Positions 9,266 to 17,856 of a DNA stretch of 64,000 nt are shown here, piece by piece (the stretch's first letter is position 1; every line of letters begins with the position of its first letter). Under the pieces are notes generated by a model. That model was given only the letters and a program-made list of their open reading frames with translations, did no database searches and was not told the origin of the DNA. Origin of the DNA: JAGTVG01 sp963699805 (GTDB lineage: Bacteria > Bacteroidota > Bacteroidia > Cytophagales > Cyclobacteriaceae). The stretch is taken from the NCBI GenBank assembly GCA_963699805.1, contig CAVOVH010000008.1, positions 186,001 to 250,000 on the forward strand, written 5' to 3'. The position numbers were made by a program, and so were the translations under genes.

Positions 9266-9406
9266 AAATTCTATGTAACTTAACCCTTCTCTTATTCATT
9301 AACATCTTGGATCAGGATAAAATTCCTGTTATTCCGAAAGCAGATAACCGAATTTTCGAAACGACGGGATATACTTAAATATAAACTTAAATTAAAGGCG
9401 TTCATC

Positions 9407-9853
9407 ATGGTATATTCTGGCAGGCACACGTATTTGTTTGAAGCAGGCAGATGGAGGGCGATCGGCACATATTTTGATGAAAATGGGTTTCCGGTAAATG
9501 TGGTCGGCGAATCTTCCCTGGAGATACAGCAGAAGTTGTGGATCCTTAAAGGTTTTATGGAGATCCAACTGGATGAACCAGTCAAAATATTCAACAGTTA
9601 CCAGATCAAGCCATTCGAGGGTCATAAGGATCATACCTCCTGGATCTCTCAGAATCCAGCCTTGGGGAAATTAAATGGCCGATTCACCGTGGTGAATGAT
9701 ACGATCATTTCTCAATATCACTCTGAGGACAGGAAATATTCGGGTACTGAAATCTTGCTTTTTATTGATGACGATCAATACGAGAATTGGGGGGTTGTAT
9801 ATGAAGACGACAGGAAAATGTCTTCCTGGGAAGTGATGCTGGAACGATTGTGA
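9407..9853 (+). CDS. Hypothetical protein with lipocalin-like beta content
   Basis: A 148-residue protein with no signal peptide. The pattern is beta-rich: short alternating hydrophobic strands separated by turns, with NPALGKLNGRFTVV in the middle and aromatic residues at both ends, as in small beta-barrels that carry ligands. No named family is recognised with confidence. It is transcribed divergently from the epimerase operon and converges on the GDSL gene, with a strong terminator between. Confidence 0.6.
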   Translation: MVYSGRHTYLFEAGRWRAIGTYFDENGFPVNVVGESSLEIQQKLWILKGFMEIQLDEPVKIFNSYQIKPFEGHKDHTSWISQNPALGKLNGRFTVVNDTIISQYHSEDRKYSGTEILLFIDDDQYENWGVVYEDDRKMSSWEVMLERL

Positions 9854-9964
9854 GGTAATCCTCCTGGGAAGCTCATCACATTACTAATGACGGAACTTAA
9901 AAAAGGATCAGGGCTTGCGATAGGTCAAAATACAATGAGCAGATCCCAGGATCCCGGTTCATAA

Positions 9965-9996
9965 AAAACCCGAAAAACTCAATTTTTCGGGTTTTC
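9965..9996. terminator. Bidirectional rho-independent terminator
   Basis: AAAACCCGAAAAA (9965-9977) pairs perfectly with TTTTTCGGGTTTT (9983-9995) around a 5-base loop. The A-rich and T-rich arms supply a U-tract in both directions. It separates the plus-strand hypothetical gene from the minus-strand GDSL gene and can end both transcripts. Confidence 0.88.
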
Positions 9997-10016
9997 TGTT
10001 GATCATATTTTTACAT

Positions 10017-11801
10017 CTAAGGCAAAATCACGGCCCGGTAATCGCTGATCTTAACGGGCGGCACGGTGGAACTAAATTTCTGATTGATCGCATGGATCAA
10101 AGCATTGGCCACAAGGGCATAGCCTCTCGGTGTCAGGTGGATGGCATCCAATGAAAATACGCCACCCTGAATAAATTCAGATGTTACTTCCACCCCATCA
10201 ATAAATGCACCCGCATCAATCATCTGATAAAGAGGATCTGTTTCAAAAACCCCGATGGAATTGCTTGTATACCCACGGATAATCTCATTATACTGGTCTG
10301 TATATTCATGAATGTTGCCGATCTCCTCCAGGGTGAGAATGAGACGATCCGGTTTAGGCATGGCCGCTTTGGCTGGAGTCAATTCATCAGTCAGAATGAT
10401 TGAAAACAGAACCAGCTCGCCTTCCACCATTTGTCTGAGTCCAAGCGGATTGGTCTGGGATACGGGTACAGCAATCACAAATCCATTTTTACCCTCATTG
10501 AAGGTAGGATAAATCCCGGCCGCCTTGAGTGCAGCAATCTGGGCGGCTGTCTGTTGTGCAACGACCGCTTCAAGTTCGGGTAAGTAACCCGCCTCGTAGG
10601 CCTGTGTGATCTGGCTATTTGTCTGAGCGATGGCCTGCTGCAACTCGGCATTGGTAGCCAGTTGCTCATCAATGATGGCAAACAAGGGATCCAGTTCCGG
10701 ACTGGTAGGTTGTCCCAGTAAATGAGCCGGTAGCTCTGTATTTAATTGGGCCTCCAGAAAAGCGATGGCAGCCTGTCCGGTCTGTGATTCCACATAATCC
10801 TGTGCGATCTGCAGTGCGGTAGCTTCGTCCGCCCCTCCCAGAAGCGCCTGCTGGTAGGCCTGGAGGAAAACGGTTGTATCTGCCAGATCAGGTAATACTG
10901 CTACTGAGAGAACCGTATCGGTGGCGACCAGACTGATGGTGGCAGCGGTTACGCCTGCCTCCACCTGAGGATCGATCATTGCCTGATAACCGGCAGTGGC
11001 TGCAGCAGCCTGTTGCGCATTCATTTCCAATGCATTCCAGTCAACTGAAGTAAAGAACGGGATATTGACAACGTCCGGAATGGTCAGCAGGTAACCCGAT
11101 GCTCCTTTACCATTCATTACACTCATCAAAGCATCATAAGAGGCCTCAAACTCATCCAACGGCGTGAGTCCATTGGCACCGGTCCCCGGTTGTCCTGTAA
11201 TCCCGTCACTTCCACCTGCGAATGCATACCCGAAGACATCATTTGGTCCCAGCCAGCTGGTAAAAAAGCTTGCATTGCTCTCAGAAACTACATCCAGGTA
11301 GGATTTATTGGTTTCCTGCTCTCCAAGAATTCTGTAGAAATAGGGATTCCCCTGGGTAGGACTCGCACCATATCCATTTACCGTTATATCCCGTACCCGT
11401 ATCCCGGTGATCCCAAGATTCTGATAGTTCCCCGGGATCTTATTGGTCCAGGTAGCATCTGGCGGTAAAATGATGAAATCGAAGATCTGATTGGCCAGAT
11501 CCAGTGTTTTAAGCTTAAAATATCCTGATCCATTTCCGGGAGGCATTTCAGGTTGATTAAAATCAAGGGTAGGAATCACCTGCTTGATCTGCTGTGCGAT
11601 CAAAGCCGGATAGGATTGCTGCTGAACCTCAAGATAAAGGCCTCCATCAGAAAATCCTGCGGTCAGGGAGTTCCCCAATGCGATATATTCGCTGAAATCG
11701 GCTCCACCTGCGACCGGCGCAGGCACATCAATTTCAGGCTTACAACCGATGATCAATCCGAAAAACAGGATGGCTGAAAATATATTATTGATCCATTTCA
11801 T
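10017..11801 (-). CDS. SGNH/GDSL hydrolase lipoprotein
   Basis: A 594-residue protein with a lipoprotein signal (LIIGC, Cys20). Block I is ALGNSLTAGF with Ser45 as nucleophile. LGPNDVFGY supplies block III, and DAIHLTPRGYAL near the C-terminus supplies the Asp-His pair. Between about 230 and 430 lies a long Ala/Gln-rich, mostly helical insertion not needed for the SGNH fold. The start at 11801 is chosen because GGAAAGAG (11805-11812) is well placed for it; an ATG four codons upstream has no such site. It lies just downstream of a FadL-type porin gene, a pairing that suggests an outer-membrane lipid or ester hydrolase feeding the porin. Confidence 0.88.
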   Translation of the reverse strand: MKWINNIFSAILFFGLIIGCKPEIDVPAPVAGGADFSEYIALGNSLTAGFSDGGLYLEVQQQSYPALIAQQIKQVIPTLDFNQPEMPPGNGSGYFKLKTLDLANQIFDFIILPPDATWTNKIPGNYQNLGITGIRVRDITVNGYGASPTQGNPYFYRILGEQETNKSYLDVVSESNASFFTSWLGPNDVFGYAFAGGSDGITGQPGTGANGLTPLDEFEASYDALMSVMNGKGASGYLLTIPDVVNIPFFTSVDWNALEMNAQQAAAATAGYQAMIDPQVEAGVTAATISLVATDTVLSVAVLPDLADTTVFLQAYQQALLGGADEATALQIAQDYVESQTGQAAIAFLEAQLNTELPAHLLGQPTSPELDPLFAIIDEQLATNAELQQAIAQTNSQITQAYEAGYLPELEAVVAQQTAAQIAALKAAGIYPTFNEGKNGFVIAVPVSQTNPLGLRQMVEGELVLFSIILTDELTPAKAAMPKPDRLILTLEEIGNIHEYTDQYNEIIRGYTSNSIGVFETDPLYQMIDAGAFIDGVEVTSEFIQGGVFSLDAIHLTPRGYALVANALIHAINQKFSSTVPPVKISDYRAVILP

Positions 11802-11820
11802 ATCTCTTTCCATTTAGCGG

Positions 11821-13119
11821 TTAAAACTTATAAGTGATGGAGAGCCCGGGTATGTATGCTCTCATTTTATAGGTGCCGGGTTCAACTGCATAGGTTGAAT
11901 TCGATGCCGAAGGATAGGTGCCTGCATTTTGGGCTTCAACTACCGTTTGGGTACGTTGTTGGCCCATATTGTACAGGAAGGAAAGATCCAGCTGGAATTT
12001 TTCACCTAAACTAAATCCAAAACCGGCAGTCAAAGCAATTCGGGTGGCATCCGGTGTTTCAGGTGTCATATACCCTTTGCTCACAGGGGTCAAATCATAA
12101 TAAGTCCCGGCCCGTATCTGGAATTGATTGATGATGTATTCACCCCCCAGATGGAAAACCCAGGAATCATTATACTTCCTGGGGGATTTGGTGTCCTGAA
12201 TGGCAATATTTTCATCCGCAAAATCAAAATCAAGACTCTGGTAGGCACTCCACCCGATATAATTGGCCTCAAAACCCACGGTTAGGCGATCTGTCGGGAT
12301 ATAGTTTAATCCCAAACTGACCTGGGAGGGCAAAGGTAAGGTGGCATTGAATTTATTGGGTTGAAAAAGTACTTCCAGTGCAGAAGGCACATTTTCAAAG
12401 GTAACATCCCCATTCTCCAGTTCAGCATCGATCCTAGAACGATAACTGGCTCCCAATTGCCATTTTTCACTGATTTCCCAGTATAAGCCAATATTATATC
12501 CGAGCCCGGTTTTTGATTTTCCCTGTAAATTGATGGTCGTAGGATCGAGATCACTGGTAACCGGCAATACCCGTTTTAATTCAACGTCCCCAAACATAGC
12601 CACGAGCCCGGCCCCGATGGATAAATTATCCATCAGCCGGTAAGAAGCGGTAGCCTGGGCATATATCGCCGTAAGTGATATTTCATCCAGTAAATATCTT
12701 CCCTGCCACTCCTGACCCCAGGTCACTTTTGATCCAAAAGGGGTATAGGCACCCAATGCAAATTTCCATTTGCTCTCATTGGGCCCCCAAACGGCATAAA
12801 CATGAAAGGGCGTCCCGATGGCATTATCCGTAACCGCAGTTCCCGTACCTGCAGGTGTTTCCGAATCCCAGAAAGCTATGTTCGAACTGATCAAATTGAT
12901 CCCGAGCATGATCTGATTCCCTTCCATGAAAGGCATGGCACCCGGATTGAAAAACATGCTGGAAGCATCAGGTCTTAATCCAACGCCCAGGTTTCCCATG
13001 GCAGTTGCCCTGTTCCCCTGTAACAATACCTGGTAACCGGCAGCCATGACTGACTGTTGAAGGAACAAAAAAATAAGCCCAATGAACCCCCAACTTTTGA
13101 TTGAGTATATGTGTTTCAT
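11821..13119 (-). CDS. OmpP1/FadL/TodX family outer-membrane transporter
   Basis: A 432-residue outer-membrane beta-barrel with a signal peptide ending near VMAAG. The mature N-terminus GYQVLLQGNRATAMGNLG fits the FadL hatch region, which reads NxxAxGxGxAG in related proteins. Alternating amphipathic strands follow, and the C-terminal LSITYKF ends in Phe as expected for BamA recognition. Family members carry long-chain fatty acids or other hydrophobic substrates across the outer membrane. The stop lies about 20 bases before the GDSL lipoprotein start, so the two form a transcription unit. The specific substrate is not readable. Confidence 0.88.
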   Translation of the reverse strand: MKHIYSIKSWGFIGLIFLFLQQSVMAAGYQVLLQGNRATAMGNLGVGLRPDASSMFFNPGAMPFMEGNQIMLGINLISSNIAFWDSETPAGTGTAVTDNAIGTPFHVYAVWGPNESKWKFALGAYTPFGSKVTWGQEWQGRYLLDEISLTAIYAQATASYRLMDNLSIGAGLVAMFGDVELKRVLPVTSDLDPTTINLQGKSKTGLGYNIGLYWEISEKWQLGASYRSRIDAELENGDVTFENVPSALEVLFQPNKFNATLPLPSQVSLGLNYIPTDRLTVGFEANYIGWSAYQSLDFDFADENIAIQDTKSPRKYNDSWVFHLGGEYIINQFQIRAGTYYDLTPVSKGYMTPETPDATRIALTAGFGFSLGEKFQLDLSFLYNMGQQRTQTVVEAQNAGTYPSASNSTYAVEPGTYKMRAYIPGLSITYKF

Positions 13120-13341
13120 TATATTTTATTTAAAAAATCCTACTTTTTGATCAAAAATTCCAGAATTTATGCTGGAAATATTATAAAAATCTAAAAATCA
13201 ATCTGAAAAATATAAACCAATGTATTATAAGCGCGGGTAAAATTAAAGGATATTATGAAAATTACAAATACTGAACAATGATCCTTTCAATAGGTGCCTC
13301 TATACAAATAATGTTTGGAAGTCAGAAGGAATGAACAATTT

Positions 13342-14805
13342 TTAATCTCTTCCCGCTTTTTCTCTGATGATTTTTTCCATGGAGGAAGCCTTATAGGCTG
13401 CAACGGTTGACAGCGCGGGTGTCTGAAGATATTCTGTAATCGTGATGCGTAGGAGGTCAGTAGTAACCGGATCAAATCTCAACAATCTTTTGTACCCAAT
13501 GGTAGTGCCCTCTGTTATTACGGCCCATTTCCCTTTTAAATTCGCTTCAACGCTGAATTTAGCAATGCGTTGCCCAAACCGGATAGGTTCTTGAAGCAAG
13601 ATCCGGTCGAACAGTACTTCCCCGGGAAGTTTAATGGAGATGGCCGGTTGTGGATCATCCGGATAGGCCGCCCAATAGCTTTCATGATCATCATCCAATA
13701 GATGCTGGGGATTGAATGTATCGCTACCAGACCACTGACTGGAAGCCTCTGCTTTTCCTCCTTGTATCAGATTATTTTTAAAGGTTTCACTCAAGATAGA
13801 ATGGAATGCTTCTAAGGACCGAATATCATTTTCATGGATCAATCCCCTGCGGTCTGGAGGTAAATTGAGAAGCAGAGTACCATTCCGTCCAACTGATTTA
13901 TAATAGAGATCAACCAGATATTCGGGGCTTTTAACCAATGTATCCTGAGAGGCATGATAGAACCAACCCGGACGGATCGAGACATCACATTCTCCTGTAA
14001 GCCATTGTGTCCCCGCTGGATCTCCGGTATTCAGATAATCTGTATTGGCATCCCCGATCTTCATTCCAACTGTACTGATGGTCGACCAGTTGGTGAAACC
14101 GGCGATCCCATGTTCATTCCCGATCCAGCGGATGTCCGGACCCACATCAGAAAAGATCAGCGCCTGGGGTTGTAAATTGTAAACCATGGAGCGATAGGCA
14201 TTAAAATCATATTCCATGTCCCTGGCATTCTTGCCTTTGGCACCATCCATCCAGACTTCGCTGATCGTTCCATACCGGGTCAGTAATTCGTTCAGTTGGG
14301 ACAGATAATACTGATTATAGTCATTGGTGCCGTAACTGGGTTCATGCATATCCCATGGTGAAAGATAAATCCCGAATTTAATACCGGCTTCGGCACAGGC
14401 TTCCGAAAGTGCTTTAACTACATCCCCCTTTCCTCCTTCCCATAAACTGCTTTTCACTGAATGATCCGTATATTCCGAGGGCCATAAACAAAAACCATCG
14501 TGATGTTTGGCAGTTAGGATCAACATGCCCATTCCAGCGGTTCGGGCTGCCTGAACCCACTGGTTGGCATCCAAGGCAGAGGGATTGAAAATATCCGGAT
14601 CCTCCTCCCCGGTTCCCCATTCCCGGTCAGTAAAAGTATTCACTCCAAAGTGAATGAATCCGATCAATTCCATCTGCTGATAAGCTATCTGTTTGGCAGA
14701 AGGGACCACAATAGTAGGTGGAATATCCTGATCACTGGAGGCAGGGGCTGAACATGACCAGAAGAAAATCCCTATTAAAACATAAAATGGATAAACTGAT
14801 TTCAT
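13342..14805 (-). CDS. Alpha-L-fucosidase (GH29) with C-terminal discoidin-like domain, lipoprotein
   Basis: A 487-residue lipoprotein (lipobox FFWSC, Cys18). The catalytic (beta/alpha)8 domain covers about 30-345. It opens with GFIHFGVNTF, has AKHHDGFCLWPS at 99-110, and carries the nucleophile in EVWMDGAKG (Asp187). Residues 350-485 resemble an F5/8-type C (discoidin) carbohydrate-binding domain, with SSQWSGSDTFNPQHLLDDD as its first strand. GH29 enzymes release terminal alpha-L-fucose with retention of configuration. The ATG at 14805 starts immediately after the MscS-gene stop; a start nine codons upstream would overlap that gene. It is cell-surface or periplasmic by its signal. Confidence 0.9.
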   Translation of the reverse strand: MKSVYPFYVLIGIFFWSCSAPASSDQDIPPTIVVPSAKQIAYQQMELIGFIHFGVNTFTDREWGTGEEDPDIFNPSALDANQWVQAARTAGMGMLILTAKHHDGFCLWPSEYTDHSVKSSLWEGGKGDVVKALSEACAEAGIKFGIYLSPWDMHEPSYGTNDYNQYYLSQLNELLTRYGTISEVWMDGAKGKNARDMEYDFNAYRSMVYNLQPQALIFSDVGPDIRWIGNEHGIAGFTNWSTISTVGMKIGDANTDYLNTGDPAGTQWLTGECDVSIRPGWFYHASQDTLVKSPEYLVDLYYKSVGRNGTLLLNLPPDRRGLIHENDIRSLEAFHSILSETFKNNLIQGGKAEASSQWSGSDTFNPQHLLDDDHESYWAAYPDDPQPAISIKLPGEVLFDRILLQEPIRFGQRIAKFSVEANLKGKWAVITEGTTIGYKRLLRFDPVTTDLLRITITEYLQTPALSTVAAYKASSMEKIIREKAGRD

Positions 14806-14806
14806 A

Positions 14807-15874
14807 TTATTTGCTATCTTTTTCAATCTCAATTCTTGTTTTGGGGAGATGTTCAGGATATTTTTCCTGTAAATATGTCAATAATTTCTCGCGTATGAAT
14901 ACGCGCAGATCCCAGGCATCCGAAGCATTACTGGCACTCATGAGTGCCCTCAGTTCCATGGTTTTTTCTGTGGCATTGGTGACCTGCAATACATTCACAT
15001 CCCCATCCCATTTTGGTGCTTCCTTTAGAAAAGAGGTCAGGGCCTCTCGTAATTCTTTCACCGGAAAGGTGAAATCTGTGTAAATAAAAACTGTTCCAAG
15101 GATTTCGGCGGAAGTCATGGTCCAGTTCTGAAAAGGTTTTTCAATAAAATAGGTAGTGGGCAGCACCAGTCTTCGCTTGTCCCAGATCTTCACCACCACA
15201 TAAGTAAGGTTGATTTCTTCGATCCGTCCCCATTCCCCTTCAACGATCACCACATCGTCAATCCGGATGGGTTGCGTGATCGCCAGCTGGATGCCGGCCA
15301 GAAAAGCCCCAATAATTCTTTGGGCAGCCAAACCAATGATCAGGGCGGAAACACCCGCAGATGTCAGCAGGCTCATCCCAATCTGACGTATCGGATCAAA
15401 TGTCATCAAGGAGATTCCTACCGAGATAAAAATAATGACGAAGATCATAATCCTTTCAAGGATCTGGTATTGGGTAAAAATTTTTCTGGCCTTTAGATTG
15501 TCTGCCGTCTCCACATCATATTTCGACAATAAAAATAACCGGATCACATGAATCCCCTTGATCAATAACCAGGCTGTCGAGAAGATCAGCAGAGTGATCA
15601 GTATTTTTTGTATGCCCTTCAACCAGACGATCTCATTCTGAATCAGGATAAATGGGACCAGTGCTCCGCTTACCAGGAATAGCATCATTCCCGGGTTCCG
15701 GAGCTTGATGGTAATTTTACCATACAACGTGGGATACAGTTCTTTGATTCCCTTCTTGAAAAGACTGATCAAGACCAGGAAGACCACCAGGCCTCCCAAG
15801 AGCCCGATCAATACCCAGACAAAAAAGGCGAGGGTTTCATGGGCACTCAGGTAATTCTTAATCTGTTCTAACAT
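14807..15874 (-). CDS. MscS-family mechanosensitive ion channel
   Basis: A 355-residue protein with four to five N-terminal membrane helices (about 20-205). The MscS pore helix and beta domain follow: GVSALIIGLAAQRIIGAFLA is the Gly/Ala-rich TM3, then IDDVVIVEGEWGRIEEINLTY. The C-terminal cytoplasmic part ends without extra domains. It opens in response to membrane tension during hypo-osmotic shock. The start MLEQIKNYL at 15874 is preferred over an ATG 22 codons upstream whose extra residues look non-native. The fucosidase gene begins 2 bases after its stop. Confidence 0.88.
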   Translation of the reverse strand: MLEQIKNYLSAHETLAFFVWVLIGLLGGLVVFLVLISLFKKGIKELYPTLYGKITIKLRNPGMMLFLVSGALVPFILIQNEIVWLKGIQKILITLLIFSTAWLLIKGIHVIRLFLLSKYDVETADNLKARKIFTQYQILERIMIFVIIFISVGISLMTFDPIRQIGMSLLTSAGVSALIIGLAAQRIIGAFLAGIQLAITQPIRIDDVVIVEGEWGRIEEINLTYVVVKIWDKRRLVLPTTYFIEKPFQNWTMTSAEILGTVFIYTDFTFPVKELREALTSFLKEAPKWDGDVNVLQVTNATEKTMELRALMSASNASDAWDLRVFIREKLLTYLQEKYPEHLPKTRIEIEKDSK

Positions 15875-16131
15875 AATCATTAAAATGATTTTACATATTC
15901 CCGGTCCTTTTCTACCGGCTGGGCCATCCATGATTATCATTCAAACTTAACTAAAAACGATGAGCTTGTGGATATTTAACCTCGTCTTTTTAATTCCTTT
16001 TCTTAGCAGAAAAAAGAATTGAATGATCAAGAGAGGGGTCTCTCAGCACGATCATTTTATGGGGATTAGGATATCCTTTTTATAAATGGACTGAAAAAAT
16101 CCAGCAAAAGTCAAAAATTGATTATATAAAT

Positions 16132-17076
16132 CTATTTCTTCATCCACACAGGTCTTGTGACAGATTTATTGGGTTTCCCTACGATGTCCTTATATAATTC
16201 AGGCTTGCGGGCGTGAATATAACGGTATCCACCTGCCTGCCATAATTTTTCCGAGGTACACGTAGTAATAATGACATCGTTATCAAGTTCATTCGATTCA
16301 ACCAGGATCTCCCCGAAAGGATCTATGATCATCGCATTGCCAGGTTTTACATGATCGTGATCCCACCCGATATTATTGCTAAACGCCACATAAATACCAT
16401 TATCAAATGCCCGAGTTGGTAGCCATCTCATAAGCCACTCTCGCCCCTTCAGGCTCAAAAATTCCTTTCTGAGCGATTTAGGATCCTTTTCCCGGTTGTC
16501 CCATAATTCTTTGGCAATCAATCCCCGTCCAGGCATGGGTGATGGAGTCCCACCGGTCACATGGGGAGCAAAGAGGATCTGAGCCCCTTTGAGTGTTACG
16601 GCCCTGACATTTTCAATGATGTTGTTATCATAACAGATCAGGATACTGCATTTCCAGCCAAACAGTTCAAATACCAGGTAGGAATCACCCGGCTGAAGAT
16701 ATTTGTTGATGAATGGATGCAATTTCCTGAATATCGCCAGTATATTTTTCCCATCCACCGCCACATAGGCATTAAAAAGTTTTCCCCGATACCTTTCCAC
16801 CAGTCCGGCCAGGATAACGATCCCCAGATCCCCTGCGATTTGTTTCAACGTTTCGATGCTGGGTCCTCCCCTTACTTCCTCGCTTAAATCATGTATCTCA
16901 TGTATGTTCAGATCTTTTAAAAAGGTATAACCTGTGATGGAAAGTTCATGAAAACTGACCACCTGGGCACCTTTATCTTTCGCTAGGGTGGCCAGATGTT
17001 CAATCACGGATAAATTGTATTTTTTATCACCTGAACGGTGTTCAAACTGGGCTGCTGATAAAATGATGTCCTTCAT
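16132..17076 (-). CDS. Carbon-nitrogen hydrolase (nitrilase superfamily)
   Basis: A 314-residue cytosolic amidase-type protein. The triad is readable: Glu44 in FHELSITGY, Lys118 in FRKLHPF, and Cys148 in ILICYDN. The start at 17076 (MKDIILSAAQ) begins directly with the first core strand; an ATG seven codons upstream adds a charged tail. Family members hydrolyse amides, carbamoyl groups or nitriles. The order RKLHP and the long C-terminal part suggest an aliphatic amidase or N-carbamoyl hydrolase, but the substrate is not determined. It is monocistronic. Confidence 0.88.
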   Translation of the reverse strand: MKDIILSAAQFEHRSGDKKYNLSVIEHLATLAKDKGAQVVSFHELSITGYTFLKDLNIHEIHDLSEEVRGGPSIETLKQIAGDLGIVILAGLVERYRGKLFNAYVAVDGKNILAIFRKLHPFINKYLQPGDSYLVFELFGWKCSILICYDNNIIENVRAVTLKGAQILFAPHVTGGTPSPMPGRGLIAKELWDNREKDPKSLRKEFLSLKGREWLMRWLPTRAFDNGIYVAFSNNIGWDHDHVKPGNAMIIDPFGEILVESNELDNDVIITTCTSEKLWQAGGYRYIHARKPELYKDIVGKPNKSVTRPVWMKK

Positions 17077-17207
17077 ATAATGTTTTTCGCGGACCACCAG
17101 GATTCGTCTTTTATTCTCATTAAAACTTAATGCTTCCTGACTGGTTTTGGATTTCCTTGTATAAATTTATGGAATTAGATTATTCCGAAAAACAATAATG
17201 AACTAAA

Positions 17208-17609
17208 ATGATCAAAAAATCAATTCTCAAATGGCCCAGAGGACCCGTCTACCTGCTGATACTGGCGCTTTTGATATTTCTGATCCCTTCCAGTCTTGAA
17301 GGGCCTCTCCTATTTGAGATCGAGGATGAACAGGGCCTGAGCCTTGCCAACCTGATCGCCCTGATCCCTTTGCTGGTATCCGTAACCTGGATTCAGCGGG
17401 GATTATGGAAAAGGAGGATCTATCTTTTTAACCGGGTTACTTTATATCCTGGAGCCACCACCCTGATCATATTTTTCATGGGTCTGGGCCTGGGCATGCT
17501 CATTGCCAATGCTTTTTACAATTTCCATTACTGGTGGGCCATCGGAGGCTCGTTTTTTATTATTTTCCTGGTAGTGGTGGTGCTAAAATCTGGTAAATCA
17601 GATATTTAG
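17208..17609 (+). CDS. Small membrane protein of unknown function
   Basis: A 133-residue protein with four hydrophobic segments (about 15-27, 46-63, 79-100 and 107-126) linked by short charged loops. No family is recognised. It is divergent from the nitrilase gene and alone. The distribution of positive charges puts the N-terminus in the cytoplasm. Confidence 0.6.
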   Translation: MIKKSILKWPRGPVYLLILALLIFLIPSSLEGPLLFEIEDEQGLSLANLIALIPLLVSVTWIQRGLWKRRIYLFNRVTLYPGATTLIIFFMGLGLGMLIANAFYNFHYWWAIGGSFFIIFLVVVVLKSGKSDI

Positions 17610-17746
17610 GAATGAATTCACGTGAAAGATTAGAAGAGAAATTATTTCAGGATTATATAATGAATGTAAATGAATGCCGGAGTTATATGTTAAACCTGTC
17701 ACAAAGGGATGCCAAAGGGCATAAATAAATTTTAAGACGGGACATC

Positions 17747-17818
17747 GATCCAACGATCCCCTGATCTATTAATCTCCCGATCTACTGATCCACCATTTTA
17801 CTGGTCCACTGACCCCTA
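17747..17818 (+). repeat. Octamer-period tandem repeat (about nine units)
   Basis: Read in frames of eight from 17747: GATCCAAC, GATCCCCT, GATCTATT, AATCTCCC, GATCTACT, GATCCACC, ATTTTACT, GGTCCACT, GACCCCTA. The consensus is roughly GATCYACT. The array fills the gap between two convergent genes and contains no start or stop arrangement suggesting coding. Confidence 0.65.
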
Positions 17819-17856
17819 AATATTTTGCCTGTCGGATCATATAAGTATCCGGCAAA

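Noticed and set aside
17747..17818. CRISPR array at the octamer repeat
   Set aside because: Units of 8 bp without unique spacers do not fit a CRISPR array, and no cas genes are present.
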